Of a stretch of DNA of 64,000 nucleotides, positions 22,749-33,689 are shown piece by piece. A program made the translations under genes and the position numbers. The stretch comes from Poa pratensis. Its lineage: Eukaryota; Streptophyta; Magnoliopsida; Poales; Poaceae. The stretch spans positions 140,507,733-140,571,732 of the forward strand of contig CAMZMU010000052.1 of assembly GCA_947311845.1 (NCBI GenBank), given 5' to 3'. The notes under the pieces are model-generated. The model saw only the letters and a program-made list of their open reading frames with translations, made no database searches and was not told where the DNA came from. Positions within the stretch are counted from its first letter, which is position 1. Each line of letters opens with the position of its first letter.

Positions 22749-23440
22749 CGCTGGAAGGAAACACACGATCCGTGTGCTTCTTCCTGATCCAAGGGCTCAC
22801 AAGCGCTGGAAGGAAACACACCGCTGATCCAACGGCTCCCAAGCGCTGGAAGGAAACACACGATCCGTGTGCTTCTTCCTGATCCAAGGGCTCACAAGCG
22901 CTGGAAGGAAACACACCGCTGATCCAACGGCTCCCAAGCGCTGGAAGGAAACACACGATCCGTGTGCTTCTTCCTGATCCAAGGGCTCACAAGCGCTGGA
23001 AGGAAACACACCGCTGATCCAACGGCTCCCAAGCGCTGGAAGGAAACACACGATCCGTGTGCTTCTTCCTGATCCAAGGGCTCACAAGCGCTCGAAAGAA
23101 ACACACCGCTTGATCCAACGGCTCCCAAGCGCTGGAAGGAAACACACGATCCGTGTGCTTCTTCCTGATCCAAGGGCTCACAAGCGCTCGAAAGAAACAC
23201 ACCGCTTGATCCAACGGCTCCCAAGCGCTGGAAGGAAACACATGATCCATGTGCTTCTTCCTGATCCAAGGGCTCACAAGCGCTCGAAAGAAACACACCG
23301 CTTGATCCAACGGCTCCCAAGCGCTGGAAGGAAACACACGATCCGTGTGCTTCTTCCTGATCCAAGGGCTCACAAGCGCTCAAAAGAAATACACCGCTTG
23401 ATCCAACGGCTCCCAAGCGCTGGAAGGAAACACACGAATG
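22749..23440. repeat. Tandem array of 95/96-bp units in the CACTA element
   Basis: Unit starts (CGCTGGAAGGAAACACA) fall at 22749, 22844, 22939, 23034, 23130, 23226, 23322 and a partial one at 23418. The first three spacings are 95 bp and the later four 96 bp. Each unit has two half-units beginning AAGCGCTSGAARG, and one half holds a dyad CACACG-ATC-CGTGTG. The array ends about 60 bp before a TATA box and gene start. Long open frames across the array on both strands are by-products of a period divisible by three. Confidence 0.95.
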
Positions 23441-23503
23441 CCGCCACCGTTTCCCGACCAAATATTTCCCGCTATCGTTCCCCCAAATGCCGCCACCGGT
23501 AGT

Positions 23504-23513
23504 TCTATAAAAC
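23504..23513 (+). promoter_or_regulatory. TATA box downstream of the tandem array
   Basis: TCTATAAAAC lies 40 nt before the ATG at 23553, at typical plant TATA-to-start spacing with a short leader. The tandem array immediately upstream would be its proximal regulatory region. Confidence 0.65.
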
Positions 23514-23552
23514 CCAGTCGAAGGTAGGCATGGTACTCACTTGAGCGCAAGC

Positions 23553-24042
23553 ATGGTGTGTATTGGTCCTTGCGAGAAGTGTGTGTCCGGGTTTCACATT
23601 TCTGCATCCGGGGCATCTCGCCAGGCTTTCGAGCAATTTGAAGGTAGATGGTAGGGCAGTTCCAATTGAAGAAATTTTGCACACTGAGAGTCATCTCGCT
23701 TTGCTCGGGGCGAAGCTATGCCGCGATGGGTTTCCGTATAGGACCCCGCTCCAAATTCGTGCAGAAATGCTCACGCTTGCAGAGAAGTTTGACAGGAAAG
23801 TTACGAATAGTCCGTTCTACCGAACTGAAGCTGATCGTGATTCGTACGGTCGTTCCTGTCTCTGGGTAGTTGACAGCGATGGTGACGACGATTTCATGCC
23901 GTCGTCAAAGGAATGGAGGGTTGAAGCACTGAGCAAGAAGGCTGAATCTTCGTCCAAGGGCAAAGGCAAGAAGGCAGAATCTTCGTCAAAGGGCAAGGAT
24001 GGGAACACGGCGGATGGTGCAGGCTGCATCGATGGGAGATAG
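23553..24042 (+). pseudogene. Unrecognised small gene inside the CACTA element, one frameshift
   Basis: The ATG at 23553, just below a TATA box, opens a frame (MVCIGPCEKCVSGFHIS) that reaches a TAG near 23654. Shifting frame at about 23644 continues into a coherent protein (VDGRAVPIEEILHTESHLAL, then SYGRSCLWVVDSDGDDDF) that ends at 24042 with a repeated Lys/Ser/Gly tail (KKAESSSKGKGKKAESSSKG). Joined, it would be about 163 residues. The basic tail suggests nucleic-acid binding or a nuclear location. I do not recognise the family. It is co-oriented with the transposase genes and has its own core promoter, so it is a plausible extra element gene. The single frameshift may be a mutation or a base-calling error. 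Confidence 0.5.
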
Positions 24043-24242
24043 GTAGAGTCTTTGTTTTACTTGTGTTGTATTGTAATTTCAAGTTGTACCTAAAATTGTT
24101 CTATCCAGTATTTAGAACTAGTGAAGTTGTAACGTAGATCTCTAGTTGTATGTTAAATCGTCTCTGCATAAGACGGTTGACCGCACATCGGGGCGTCTGT
24201 TCCTCTCTTCGTCGCGGTTGGGTTTGCTCGCCTGTGGAGGAT

Positions 24243-24332
24243 TGAATCGGGGCGTCGCCCCCGCCGATATGGCTTCCTCCGTCTTCAGATCTCGGCGTCC
24301 GCGTCGGGTGACTACTGCGGCGACATCTACGA
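24243..24332 (+). repeat. Fragment matching retroelement N4
   Basis: About 90 bp, from TGAATCGGGGCGTCGCCCCC to GACTACTGCGGCGACATC, match the reverse complement of 42965-43055 with scattered mismatches. The CACTA element therefore contains a piece of the same non-LTR family that sits downstream of the BAG gene. Confidence 0.8.
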
Positions 24333-24471
24333 GACCACACATCACCATTAAATTAGATATATATTACAGAAAAAGAAAGTAGAGAAAAAACAAAATAGAA
24401 ACCAAATAGATATAAACAAAAGAAAACAAAAGAAAGAAAAAAAACTGGAGAAAAAAATTCAAAAAGCCCGT

Positions 24472-24545
24472 TAGTACCGGTTGTAAATTTTTCAAGGCGG
24501 CCCAAAAGGCACCTTTAGCACCGGTTCAACCGGTGTTAAAGGGGT
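24472..24545. repeat. Internal copy of CACTA subterminal repeats
   Basis: TTAGTACCGGTTGTAA and the palindrome CCTTTAGCACCGGTTCAACC with its inverted half resemble the subterminal units at both ends but lie in the middle of the element. They are followed by a GC-rich leader exon (about 24550-24915) ending at a GTTAGT donor, and an AT-rich, TTTAGTTAG-like intron (24916-25665). Confidence 0.75.
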
Positions 24546-25671
24546 GTTGGGCAGTTAAGTGGCAGGGGATCGACGCCTCGCTCCCCAAATCGCCAAGTTC
24601 TGCCTGCTCCTCGACGTCGCCGACGCCTCCTCCTCGACGCGACCCTGCTCCGGCGAAGCTCTGCTCCGGCCAGCGGCCGCGCCAACGCCTCCTCCCTCGC
24701 CGCGTCGACCTCCGCCACCCCTGCTCCGCCTCCCTCCTCTGCTCCGGCCCACGCGCCATCGCCGCCCGGCCCAGCTCCCTCCTCTCTGCTCCGGCCTCCG
24801 CCCCTTCTCCGCCTCCCTCCTCTGCTCCGGCCCACGCGCGCCATCGCCCCTGCTTCGGCGCGGCCTCCACCCTGCTCCGGCCGCCGCGTAGCCCTGCTCC
24901 GGCCTCCAATTAAGGTTAGTTTTTTCTTCTTTTTTTAGTACAGTTCTTTAGATTAATTAGTAGTGTTCGGTTTTTTGTTTTTAGTACTGTTATTTAGATT
25001 AATTTATGTTTGAATTTTGGTAAGTCATTTAGATAGTTAGAAATTTATCAAAGTTAGAATTTATGTGAGTAAATTTTATGTTTAGGTTGAGTAAATTTTA
25101 TATTTAGGTTGAGTAAATATTTAGTTAGAAATTTATCAAAGTTTGAATTCTAGAAATTTGTGAAAATTTATTCTAGTAAATAAGTAAATATGTGTATTGT
25201 CATTTTTTTTATTCTAGTAAATATGTGAATTTTGCTAAGTTTGAAATTGTAGTAGCTAAGTTTGAAAATTTGAAATATTGTAAAATTTGGAATATTGTAA
25301 AGTTTGAAATATTGCTAAGTCATATAGATAGTTTGAAAATAACATTAGTAAAAATAAAATTGTCAAGTTAGAAATATTGTCAAGTTAGAAATATTGTAAA
25401 GTTTGAGTACTGTTTTTTAGTTAATATTAATTGTTTAGGTTAATATTAGTGTAGCTAAGTTTAGCTAAGTTTAGTTAGCTAAGTTTTGTTTAGCTAAGTT
25501 TAGTTTAGCTAAGTCTTTTTTATGTCTAGTAGTTGTTCTTTTTTTAGTACTGTTTTTTCTAAGTTAATATTGTTATTAGGTTAATATTGTTTAGATTATT
25601 AATATTGTTATTTGGTTAATATTGTTAAGTTAGAAATATTGCTAAGTTTCAAAATTTGCAGTGACAGAGCT

Positions 25672-28600
25672 ATGGCGGACGATTCCCCCACCTTCGTCCG
25701 AGATTTGGAGGAAGAAGACCGTCTCCAACAAATAATATATAACACGCTGCCGGACCCAATTCCGATGGAGAATATTCCGATGGAGAAGATTCGTCCGACG
25801 GAGAAGACGTCGAAGAATTCAGCGCGAAATGTTTGAATGACTCCGGTGAGGGACTTGAGTTAGAAAAATTCAGAGATGACGACGACGACGAAGAAGAACC
25901 GTCTGGATCTAAGTCGTCTGGATCACTAGCTAAGAAGAAGGTATATATTAAGTCTTGTTGATCACTATAGCTAGATGCATTAATTGATTTATATGCGCAC
26001 TTATTAACGAAACATTTTTCTTTCAGCCCTCTGGATCTAAGTCGTCAATCCCCGTACGAGGCCCGGCCCAAGGGTTAAAGCTCCCGGAAGGTGCAACGTT
26101 GTCGATCGACGAAGTTACCTTCAAAGGCAAACCAGAGAAACCCGATGGAATCTACAATAAATATGTACGGCAGTGCGGAGTTTTTGTAAGGGACATGGTC
26201 CCGATCACTGTGAAGAATGGAATGAGCCGAAGAAAGCCAACATAGGCGCAAAATATCTCGAGCAAAGAATTAAAGAGACCCTTTGGGACTCGATGATGTC
26301 TAAATTCAACCTACCGGCAATCTCCCACAGAAGATGAAGGATAAAGTCAAGGAGTGGACTCTTAGCAAGATGGCCCAGCAATTCAACAACTGGAAGAACA
26401 CATTGTGGAGAAAATATGGGAACAAAGATATAGTTTTCAAAGGACATCTAGAGAAGCTAAAAGATGAATGGGCTGAATTTGCGGCGTATAAGAATTCGGG
26501 CGTCGCTGTGGCCCGATCGACACAAAATAAGTTGAATGCCTCGAAGAAGAAATATTTCCATCATTTGGGCTCAGGTGGCTACAAGACTGCCTTGCCTAAG
26601 TGGCAAGCCTATGAAGACGAGCTGCGACTAAAAGGGATCACTCCACAGACAGATGACTGGCCCGACAGGTCCAAGTTCTGGTTGTTCGCGCATGGGGCAG
26701 TGTTGCACCCAGAAACAGGGCTGATTGTTGCAAAGGGAAAATGGCGGAGAAAAATTAAAGAGTCATCAGAAAAATAAAAAAGTCATAGTACTAGTCAAGG
26801 AGGGAAAATTTGTTCCCGATAGAGAGGACGACGAGCTTTCACAAGCCCTCGGGAATAAAGAACACTGGGGGATGTCGAGCCAGAGGAGGCGGGGTTGGTT
26901 TTCTTGAAGGGTTTCCGGAAGACGTTGCAACTTATAGAAAACATTGCAGAAGTAAGAAGAGGGAGGCGGAGAGGGTTACTGCATTAGAACGCACGGTGAA
27001 TGCTGTGCAGAAGCAACTGGCCTCAATGACCCAGACCAGGGAATCTCAACTGCGAGTAGAAGATCCTGCAGGCGATGCCTGCCCATCTCAGCGGAAAAGC
27101 AGCGTGGGTTCCACGCAGCTACAAGATCCTGCAGTTGATGAACCAGTTGCTGAACCATCGGCGGCTCACTACCCCGTGGATGATATCACGGAGAAGACAA
27201 ATTGTGAGTTACATGCGCCGATGATGAACATTACTTATCCGGTGGCGACTGGCTATGCTTTACGACATCAACCTGGAGAAACCTTCCATTTTGGTGTGAT
27301 TCCGCCTGGATTTGCTCGTGTCGGGGTCACGAAAGTTATGCCGGGATTCAACGCAATACGTCTTGAAATTCCTGGAGCTGAAGGCGAGAAGACATTGGGA
27401 GAAGTTGAGCTTGGTATCGTTCTATGGAAGAAGAAATACATCAAGTTTCCAGACTCGGAGCCAAGGCCACCGACTCCTCCCGTTAGACATTCACCACATC
27501 AAAGTCCACCCGCCTCCCCCCACGAAGTTTGGGATCCCGCCGCGAGTCCATCTCCCGCGTTGTCCCGTCAACCGACTGATGCGCCCACTAGTAACTTGAC
27601 AAAGCGGAAGCTGTTCCCGTCGTCCACCCCTGTCAAGAAACGTGGAAAAAGTGTGCGGGCTCCTGAGAACCCCAAGGAAGTCAAGGCTCCTGAGAAGTTA
27701 ACTTCTGAGATGACTCAGCAGGAAATAGCTGAGAGCCTACGTGAAGGGTCGAGAGCCTTTTTTGAGCAGAAAAAGAAGGAAAGAGTGGAGGCAAGACTTG
27801 ACCCCATAAAGGAACTTCTGAAGACTATACCAAATGAGGTAAAAGATCACACCGTTGACAACCTATATGACCCTCCACCTCCGCCCATTTCAGACTACGA
27901 GCGAGGTATTGACAAGGTACTTTCCTCGCAGAATGAGCAAGAGAAATTGTGCGGGAAAGGAGTTGCCCAGCTCGGAGAACAAGAAGCACAATCGCTCGCC
28001 CCGCTCATTGTACCTTCTGAAACTCGGGAAATCGAGCATGGAGAAGTTGTCGTTGGCGACTCAGGTTACCCATGGCGGAGATTGCCCCACGATTTGATTT
28101 TGAACTCGGGCTGCCTATGGTGGAAAATCCGAGCCAGCTAACAACACAGTTATGGAATTTGAATCGCTGGTACATGACCGCCGCAAAAGAAGGGAAATTC
28201 TCTCTCATGGCGGCGGTTAAGGAACAACACTACTTCCGAGAATATTGTGTGCATGTTGAGTTCCGAGAACTTTTTCAGATGTACAATCAACGTGCTCTCG
28301 ACAAATCTCTCATCAGCTGCTATTGTCTGTAAGTAATTTATTCGTGTAATTTAATTATTTATAGTTATAAGCTCTCGTTCATTGCTTGTAATTATCGTCA
28401 CAAAATTCTTTTGTACGCTAATTATGCAGAATGAAGATACGTGAATGCAGACTCGGAGGAATCTGGGACATTGGTTTCATTGACCCGGATAAAGTTCATG
28501 TCAAGACCGTGGATGAAAATCCCGTGAACACAGAGGACGTTTTGCTAACGTTTTTTAAGCGACAAAGTACCAAAAAGGAAATACTATTTCCTTACAACTT

Positions 28601-29453
28601 CGGGTGAGTTTTACCGTCTTCTACACATTCTATTTTGCTTCCCGATATTAAGTGTAATCGATAAGTTCTGAATACCTGCGTATATAAACGTGCGCAGGTT
28701 CCACTACATTCTGCTAATCATTAGACTCGAGGAAGGAGAAGTTGAAGTCTGGGACTCACTAAGGAAAATAAAATGAATACAAAAGCGTGCGTCTAATGCT
28801 CAAGAGGTAATTTCAATCGCACTATATCAGCCTCTTTCGTTCATTTCCGGATATCAAAAGTATAAGTAATAACTACTCAATTCATTTTCTTTTCCGGACA
28901 GGGTTTACAGAAAGTTCAAAGCGGAAGAACGCGGTGTATGGCCAGAAAAGCTGGAGTTCAAGTCTAACAACGTAAGTACTACTACGTGTATCTTTCTAAT
29001 ACCATTATCATTCTCTTGATTATTATTTGATTAAATTATATTCTTGTATATATAGTGGTGTCTGCGACAACCACAGGGGACAGAACTATGTGGATACTAC
29101 GTTTGCGAGTACATTACACGAAGGTCAATGAGAGAGTCAAGAGTGTAAGAAATCGAGAGGTACGTGAACATCATACACAACTTTTATTTTGCCACCATGC
29201 ATCAATTGTGTTTAGTTTCGATCATAGCTGATTTTATTTCCTTCTTTTAAAGATGTCAAACAAGCGGAACCAGCTCCTACCACACAACCGCGTAAAAGCT
29301 ATTGCGGAGGAATTGGCGGGATTCTTACTTACACATGTCATAGATGAACTCGGTGAATTCTACTTTGACGAAAGACCACCTCCACCCCCTGCAGTCGATG
29401 CTACAAGGGAACCGCCGGCAGTCGATGCTACAAGGGAACCGGCTCCATTGTAA
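25672..29453 (+). pseudogene. TnpA-like protein fused to an Ulp1 (C48) cysteine protease, multi-exon, frameshifted
   Basis: After an AT-rich leader intron, ATG (25672) starts MADDSPTFVRDLEEEDRL and an acidic region. Exons near 26026-26780 carry the plant En/Spm transposase-family region (KMAQQFNNWKNTLWRKY, WAEFAAYKNSGVAVARS). A long exon (about 26810-28141) has a coiled coil, a YALRHQPGETFHFGVIPPGF block and a proline-rich linker. Exons from 28072 to about 29155 form a Ulp1-type protease domain with candidate catalytic His in FHYILLII (about 28702), Asp in VWDSL (about 28750), and Gln/Cys in PQGTELCGYYVCE (about 29070-29090). The last exon (29253-29453) ends the protein. Ulp1 enzymes remove SUMO; similar domains are known in plant CACTA and Mutator-like elements. 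Several shifts (near 25800, 26245, 26320, 26780, 28770 and 29110) break the frame. Exon limits are approximate. Confidence 0.8.
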
Positions 29454-29660
29454 TTAATTAGGAGTACTTAAATTTATATGACGAGAGTACTTTGTATGTG
29501 TATAATGACTACTTTATATGTGTAGTGAGTACTTTATACGCGATCTCCTCCGAAACCCTGAAAAATGAGCGAAAAGGAAAAAAACAGAAACCCTAAACCC
29601 GAAAAAAATCGAAAAGAAAAAAAACCAAAACCCCCTGAAAAAATAAGCAAAAAAAGCAGA

Positions 29661-29850
29661 ACCTTTAGTACCAGTTTGTATTACAAACCGGTACTAAAGG
29701 TCCTCAGGGTCGCGCTCGCCTGTGCGCCCACGTGGAGACCCTTTAGTACCGGTTTTATTTAGGTGCCGGTACTAAAGGATTACCCCTTTAGTGCCGACCA
29801 TTTAGTACCGGTTGTGCGGCCGGTACTAAAGGTCATCTACAACCGGTACT
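29661..29850. repeat. Right subterminal repeats of the CACTA element
   Basis: Palindromes of the TTTAGTACCGGTT/AACCGGTACTAAA type occur at about 29661-29699, 29740-29779 and 29795-29850, mirroring the left end. Confidence 0.9.
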
Positions 29851-29875
29851 AGAAGTGGGTTCTCTACTAGTGATG

Positions 29876-30410
29876 TCAAAACCCTTTGTGATTCATGAAT
29901 TGTAACTAGGTATGACAAAACTTTTCGATAAGGAAGTAAGAAATAAAAGACCATATACATCACTTTGGTGGAGAGGCCGTGGTAAGCCCTCATTTCAGGA
30001 AAATGAGACATATCGTTGTCTACATTTGGGTTTTAATCACAATAAAATGGGACTCGTGATTTTAATTTTCAAAACAGTGGATCGCTGAATCTCAGGAGCC
30101 ACAAATCTCAACTTGCACATGTTCATTTATTTTATTTTTTATTTGCCAAAGATGTACACATATTCTAGTGTGCGAACGTAATCACAGAGAATATTCACAC
30201 ACGCCATGCGAACGTAGGCCGGTCCTGAAGAATCAACGTGATGAGGCACCGCATGGCCCACCTAGTTTCACTCACGCAAGATCCAAGCACGTCGCGAAAC
30301 GAAATGCAGTACGTACATTCCAGGAGGCCAGGAGTAAACATCACATCACAATATCACATCCTTGCAACAAAAAAGAGTAAACATCACATCACTTCGGCCG
30401 TATGCATGTA
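29876..30410. other. Unassigned intergenic DNA
   Basis: AT-rich sequence between the CACTA element and Helitron H4. I see no gene, repeat or RNA in it. Confidence 0.5.
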
Positions 30411-33051
30411 CTAGGTATTTGAGCGCGGCAAATGCCGCGTGCGTGTTTTTTGAATTTGAATTTAGAAATGGTGACGTTGTAAAGTTGTCTAAGTTTGGAA
30501 ATCATTGAAATTGAAAATGTTTTCGTCTTAAAAATGGTTGGATTTCGGAGATTGTTCAATTTTGAAAAAAATTGCAATTCAATTTCAAATGTTTTTTTTT
30601 CACGTGAAAATATTCTGAAATAGGTAATATATAAAAAAAATAAAGTTTCTTCGCGCATTTTAGATTTCCGTTAAATGTTTAGCAAGTTTGAGTGGTTCTT
30701 TGTGTTTGTGTTCTGTTGAAATATTTGTTTGATTTTCATAATTGGAGGATGTACAATGTATGATTGTTTGTTAAAGTTAGTTCGTAATTAGAGAAAATTC
30801 ATTTGGATTTTGTACAAATATACTTCAAATCAGAGTGGTGAAATGCCATAAATATTTATTTGAACTCCATAGTTAGGGAGAATGTAATATGTGAGTTAAT
30901 ATGTGAGTTATATGTATTTTAGAGTTTTTTTTGTTTTGGCAATTTGAATTTTCCAAATGTGTTGCATGTAATTTTTTTGTGAGAATTATGATACTAATAT
31001 TTTATCATAGAAGGAGCAATTTGTTATATCGAGTATTTTCAGATATTTAGAAAATTGGGATGTTTGGATATATTTGAAGTACAACGTAAACATTTGTTTA
31101 AACTCTATAATCAGGGTGAATGCAATTTGTGAGATATATTTTAGAGTATTTATAATTTCTAACAATTTGGAATGTTGGAATGTGTTGCATTTTTTAAAAC
31201 AGTTATTTTAAATGTGTCAGTTTTTTTGCAGGAAAATACTTTGAAATAGTTAGCATTTCTTATTTATTTTATTTTTATTTTTGAGTGCTTTCATATATTA
31301 TAGAGTACCGTTAAATGTTTAGTGAATTGAAATGGTTCTATATGTTTGTATTTTGCTTAAATATTTGTTTGAGTTTCATAATTGGAGGATGTGTAGTACA
31401 ACTTTGATATGTTGTTTATATTTTTTTAATTGTAGATTAAAAGAGTCAAAAAAATTAGATTGCATTTAAATAATTAGTAAATTGAAATGTTTAATTTGAG
31501 TCCGTAATTAGAGGGAATGCATTTTTTTGAACTTCTAATAAATTTAGAATTTTATACTTGGAGGAAGTGCATTTGGATCTTATTGAAATATTTACCAAAT
31601 TGGAGTATTAAAACATGTTTGTTGTTTGTCATAAATATCTAGCATTTATTTTTCGACTGTTTGGATATGTTATTCATATTTTTCCGATCTATAGATTCAA
31701 AGTTATTGTTTTTAAACGTTTTTTTTAGTTTCATAATTGGAGGATGTGTAGTACAATTTTGTGTGGTAAGTTTGAGAATTTGTTAAATTTAGAATTTTTT
31801 TTATATATTGTTTGTTTTTTGCTATTTTTTTTAAATTGTAGATTAAAAGAGTCAAATTTTTCAGATTGCATTCAAATAATTAGTAAATTGAAATGGAAAT
31901 TTTATACTTGGAGAAAGTGCATTTGGATCTTATTGAAATATTTACTAAATTGAAGTATTAAAACATGTTTGTTGATTGTCATAAATAGCTATCATTTCTT
32001 TTTTGATTGTTTGGATATGTTATTCATATTTTTCCGATCTATAGATTCAAAGTTATTATTTTTTGAACATTTTTTATTATATGGGAGTCTAAATAAGTAT
32101 GGTTAAATTTTGTTAAAAATGCATGAAATTAAAACTTGTCAAACATGCATGGAACTGATATAAATAGACAGATTACATTTCTCTGCAAATTTTGGTATAT
32201 AAATTATTTTTTCTGATTTAAAATGAATTAGTTATGAATTTCCAAAGTTTGGAACCAAATATGAATTTCTGGAAAATATTGAGCTGACATCCAGGCCCAC
32301 TGTCAGGGATTTAGCAATTTGTTATTTTCTGATATTTTTCAGAGAAGGAAAAAAACTGACGGTGGACCCCACCTGCCATTCGCATAGGGGATCGTCGGCG
32401 GCGCGGCCACGGCGAGGCTCGCCGGAGGAGGGCGAGCGGGCTAGCGCGGATGTGCGCGTTGCACGCGCACGGACTCGGGTACCGAAAAGTGGCGGCGGCG
32501 CGACCAAATTGTCGCCGGAGCAGCGGCTAGAGCACGGCAGAGCAGCGGCCAGCGGCGAGCAAAGACGTGGTCGATTCCGGCGATTCGCTCTGTTCCAGCA
32601 AGCGGCAGTCGACGGAGAGGAAGAGGGAGGCAGGGCGGAGCTCGTAGCGTCCTCATCCCGTCTCAGGGAGGCCGGAGACGGCGGCATCGAGCGGCGGCGG
32701 CGGCGACGATTTCCGGACGCGCGCGGGAGAGAGAAGGAGAAGAGGAGATTCTGCGGTGGTTTTACAAAACAGTCCGTGTAGTTTTACATAATGTCAAACA
32801 GGTCCCTAACAGTGCTAAAAGGTGGACTGCGGGTTTGTTTCTGGGAGCTGCGGGTTCTTTTTCGTAAAAGTGTGCGCCAAAAAGCGTGCGCGTCTTCTGA
32901 TTGGTAGAAATCCCCAGCTACAGTGTTACTGTAGATAGCACGACTTTTAAAGCGATCTGGACCGTTGGTTCGCTTGATCGGACGGCGTGTGTTCAAGAGG
33001 CGACGTGGAAACTGGAATCGGGAGTGGATTGCACCATTATATATAGTAGGA
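30411..33051 (-). mobile_element. Helitron H4 (non-autonomous), both ends intact
   Basis: On the minus strand it starts TCCTACTATATATAATGG with host A before it (33052 is T on plus) and ends with the hairpin GCGGCATTTGCCGC, 10 nt, then CTAG followed by host T (30410 is A on plus). Insertion between A and T without target duplication is the Helitron rule. The 5' 700 bp (32340-33050) is the GC-rich family module with GATTGGTAGAAA, CAGCTACAGTGTTACTGTA and CGACGTGG. The rest (30430-32340) is extremely AT-rich, with internally repeated segments such as CATAATTGGAGGATGTGTAG (about 31380, 31735). There is no Rep/helicase and no gene fragment I recognise. Confidence 0.88.
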
Positions 33052-33249
33052 TAACGGACAGGTGGGCCGGGAATGGTGCGTCGGACGTGTGCCCACACGC
33101 AGCCTGGCGTGGGCCAGCTTTTAGCTGTCTCCCACAGATTGCCTGGGCCCAAAGTCGCAACATGGCGAGCCACCACTGGCCGCTTGTTTTTCTTCGAGAA
33201 GATTGTTGTTCAGTTCGTAGTTCATGCTGGTGCAAACTCCGTGGAGATT

Positions 33250-33537
33250 TTTTGAAACTTTAGAGAACTTTATTAAGCAATGATCACACGATCATCAACA
33301 AGAACAGGTAAAAGAATTACAGGAGGATCGTCGAACCAAAAATCCCTCAGTTCCATCGAAGATCCGTGGCGAGCAAGCACATGAGCTATTTCATTTGCCT
33401 CTCGCGGATAGTGTTGTAATGTTGCCATGCCAAGCGACCTCAGTAGTTGCCGGCAATCGTCGATAATCACAACAGTCATTCCTCGAAACTCCGATGGACA
33501 ATTCACAGCTTCAACAACTTCCATCGAGTCAGAAGTG
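33250..33537 (-). mobile_element. 5'-truncated LINE carrying an RNase H-like tail
   Basis: Flanked by a 16-bp target duplication AAACTCCGTGGAGATT (33234-33249 and 33538-33553), with an A-run at its minus-strand 3' end. 33524-33273 on the minus strand encodes the end of the RNase H-like region of plant LINE polyproteins (HYPREANEIAHVLARHGS, then FDDPPVILLPVLVDD). Only the last 84 residues remain. Confidence 0.88.
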
Positions 33538-33689
33538 AAACTCCGTGGAGATTGAAGAACCCTATCTATCAGTTATTGTTCAGTTTCTAAAAAAAATATC
33601 ACTCCTTGTTCTACAAAAATAGAACATTGTTCTAGAAAAAACATGTTTGTCATGTTATAGGCTTATATTGGAAGCGACATGTAATTTGA

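Larger units (their letters stand above)
17490..29872 (+). mobile_element. CACTA (En/Spm-type) DNA transposon, complete termini
   Basis: The ends are CACTAGTAGAAAC (17490) and, inverted, CACTAGTAGAGAACC (ending 29872), flanked by the 3-bp target duplication ATG (17487-17489 and 29873-29875). Both subterminal zones carry clustered palindromes of the type TTTAGTACCGGTT...AACCGGTACTAAA, the expected transposase-binding sites. From left to right the 12.4-kb interior holds a small tail-anchored protein gene, a TNP2 transposase, inverted and tandem repeats, an unknown gene, and a TnpA-like/Ulp1 gene, all on the plus strand. Both transposase genes are frameshifted, so the copy is probably not autonomous now, though its ends look mobilisable. 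Confidence 0.95.

Noticed and set aside
22749..23440. CRISPR-like array or repeat protein gene
   Set aside because: Units are contiguous tandem copies without unique spacers, in a plant transposon. Long open frames on both strands follow from a 96-bp period.
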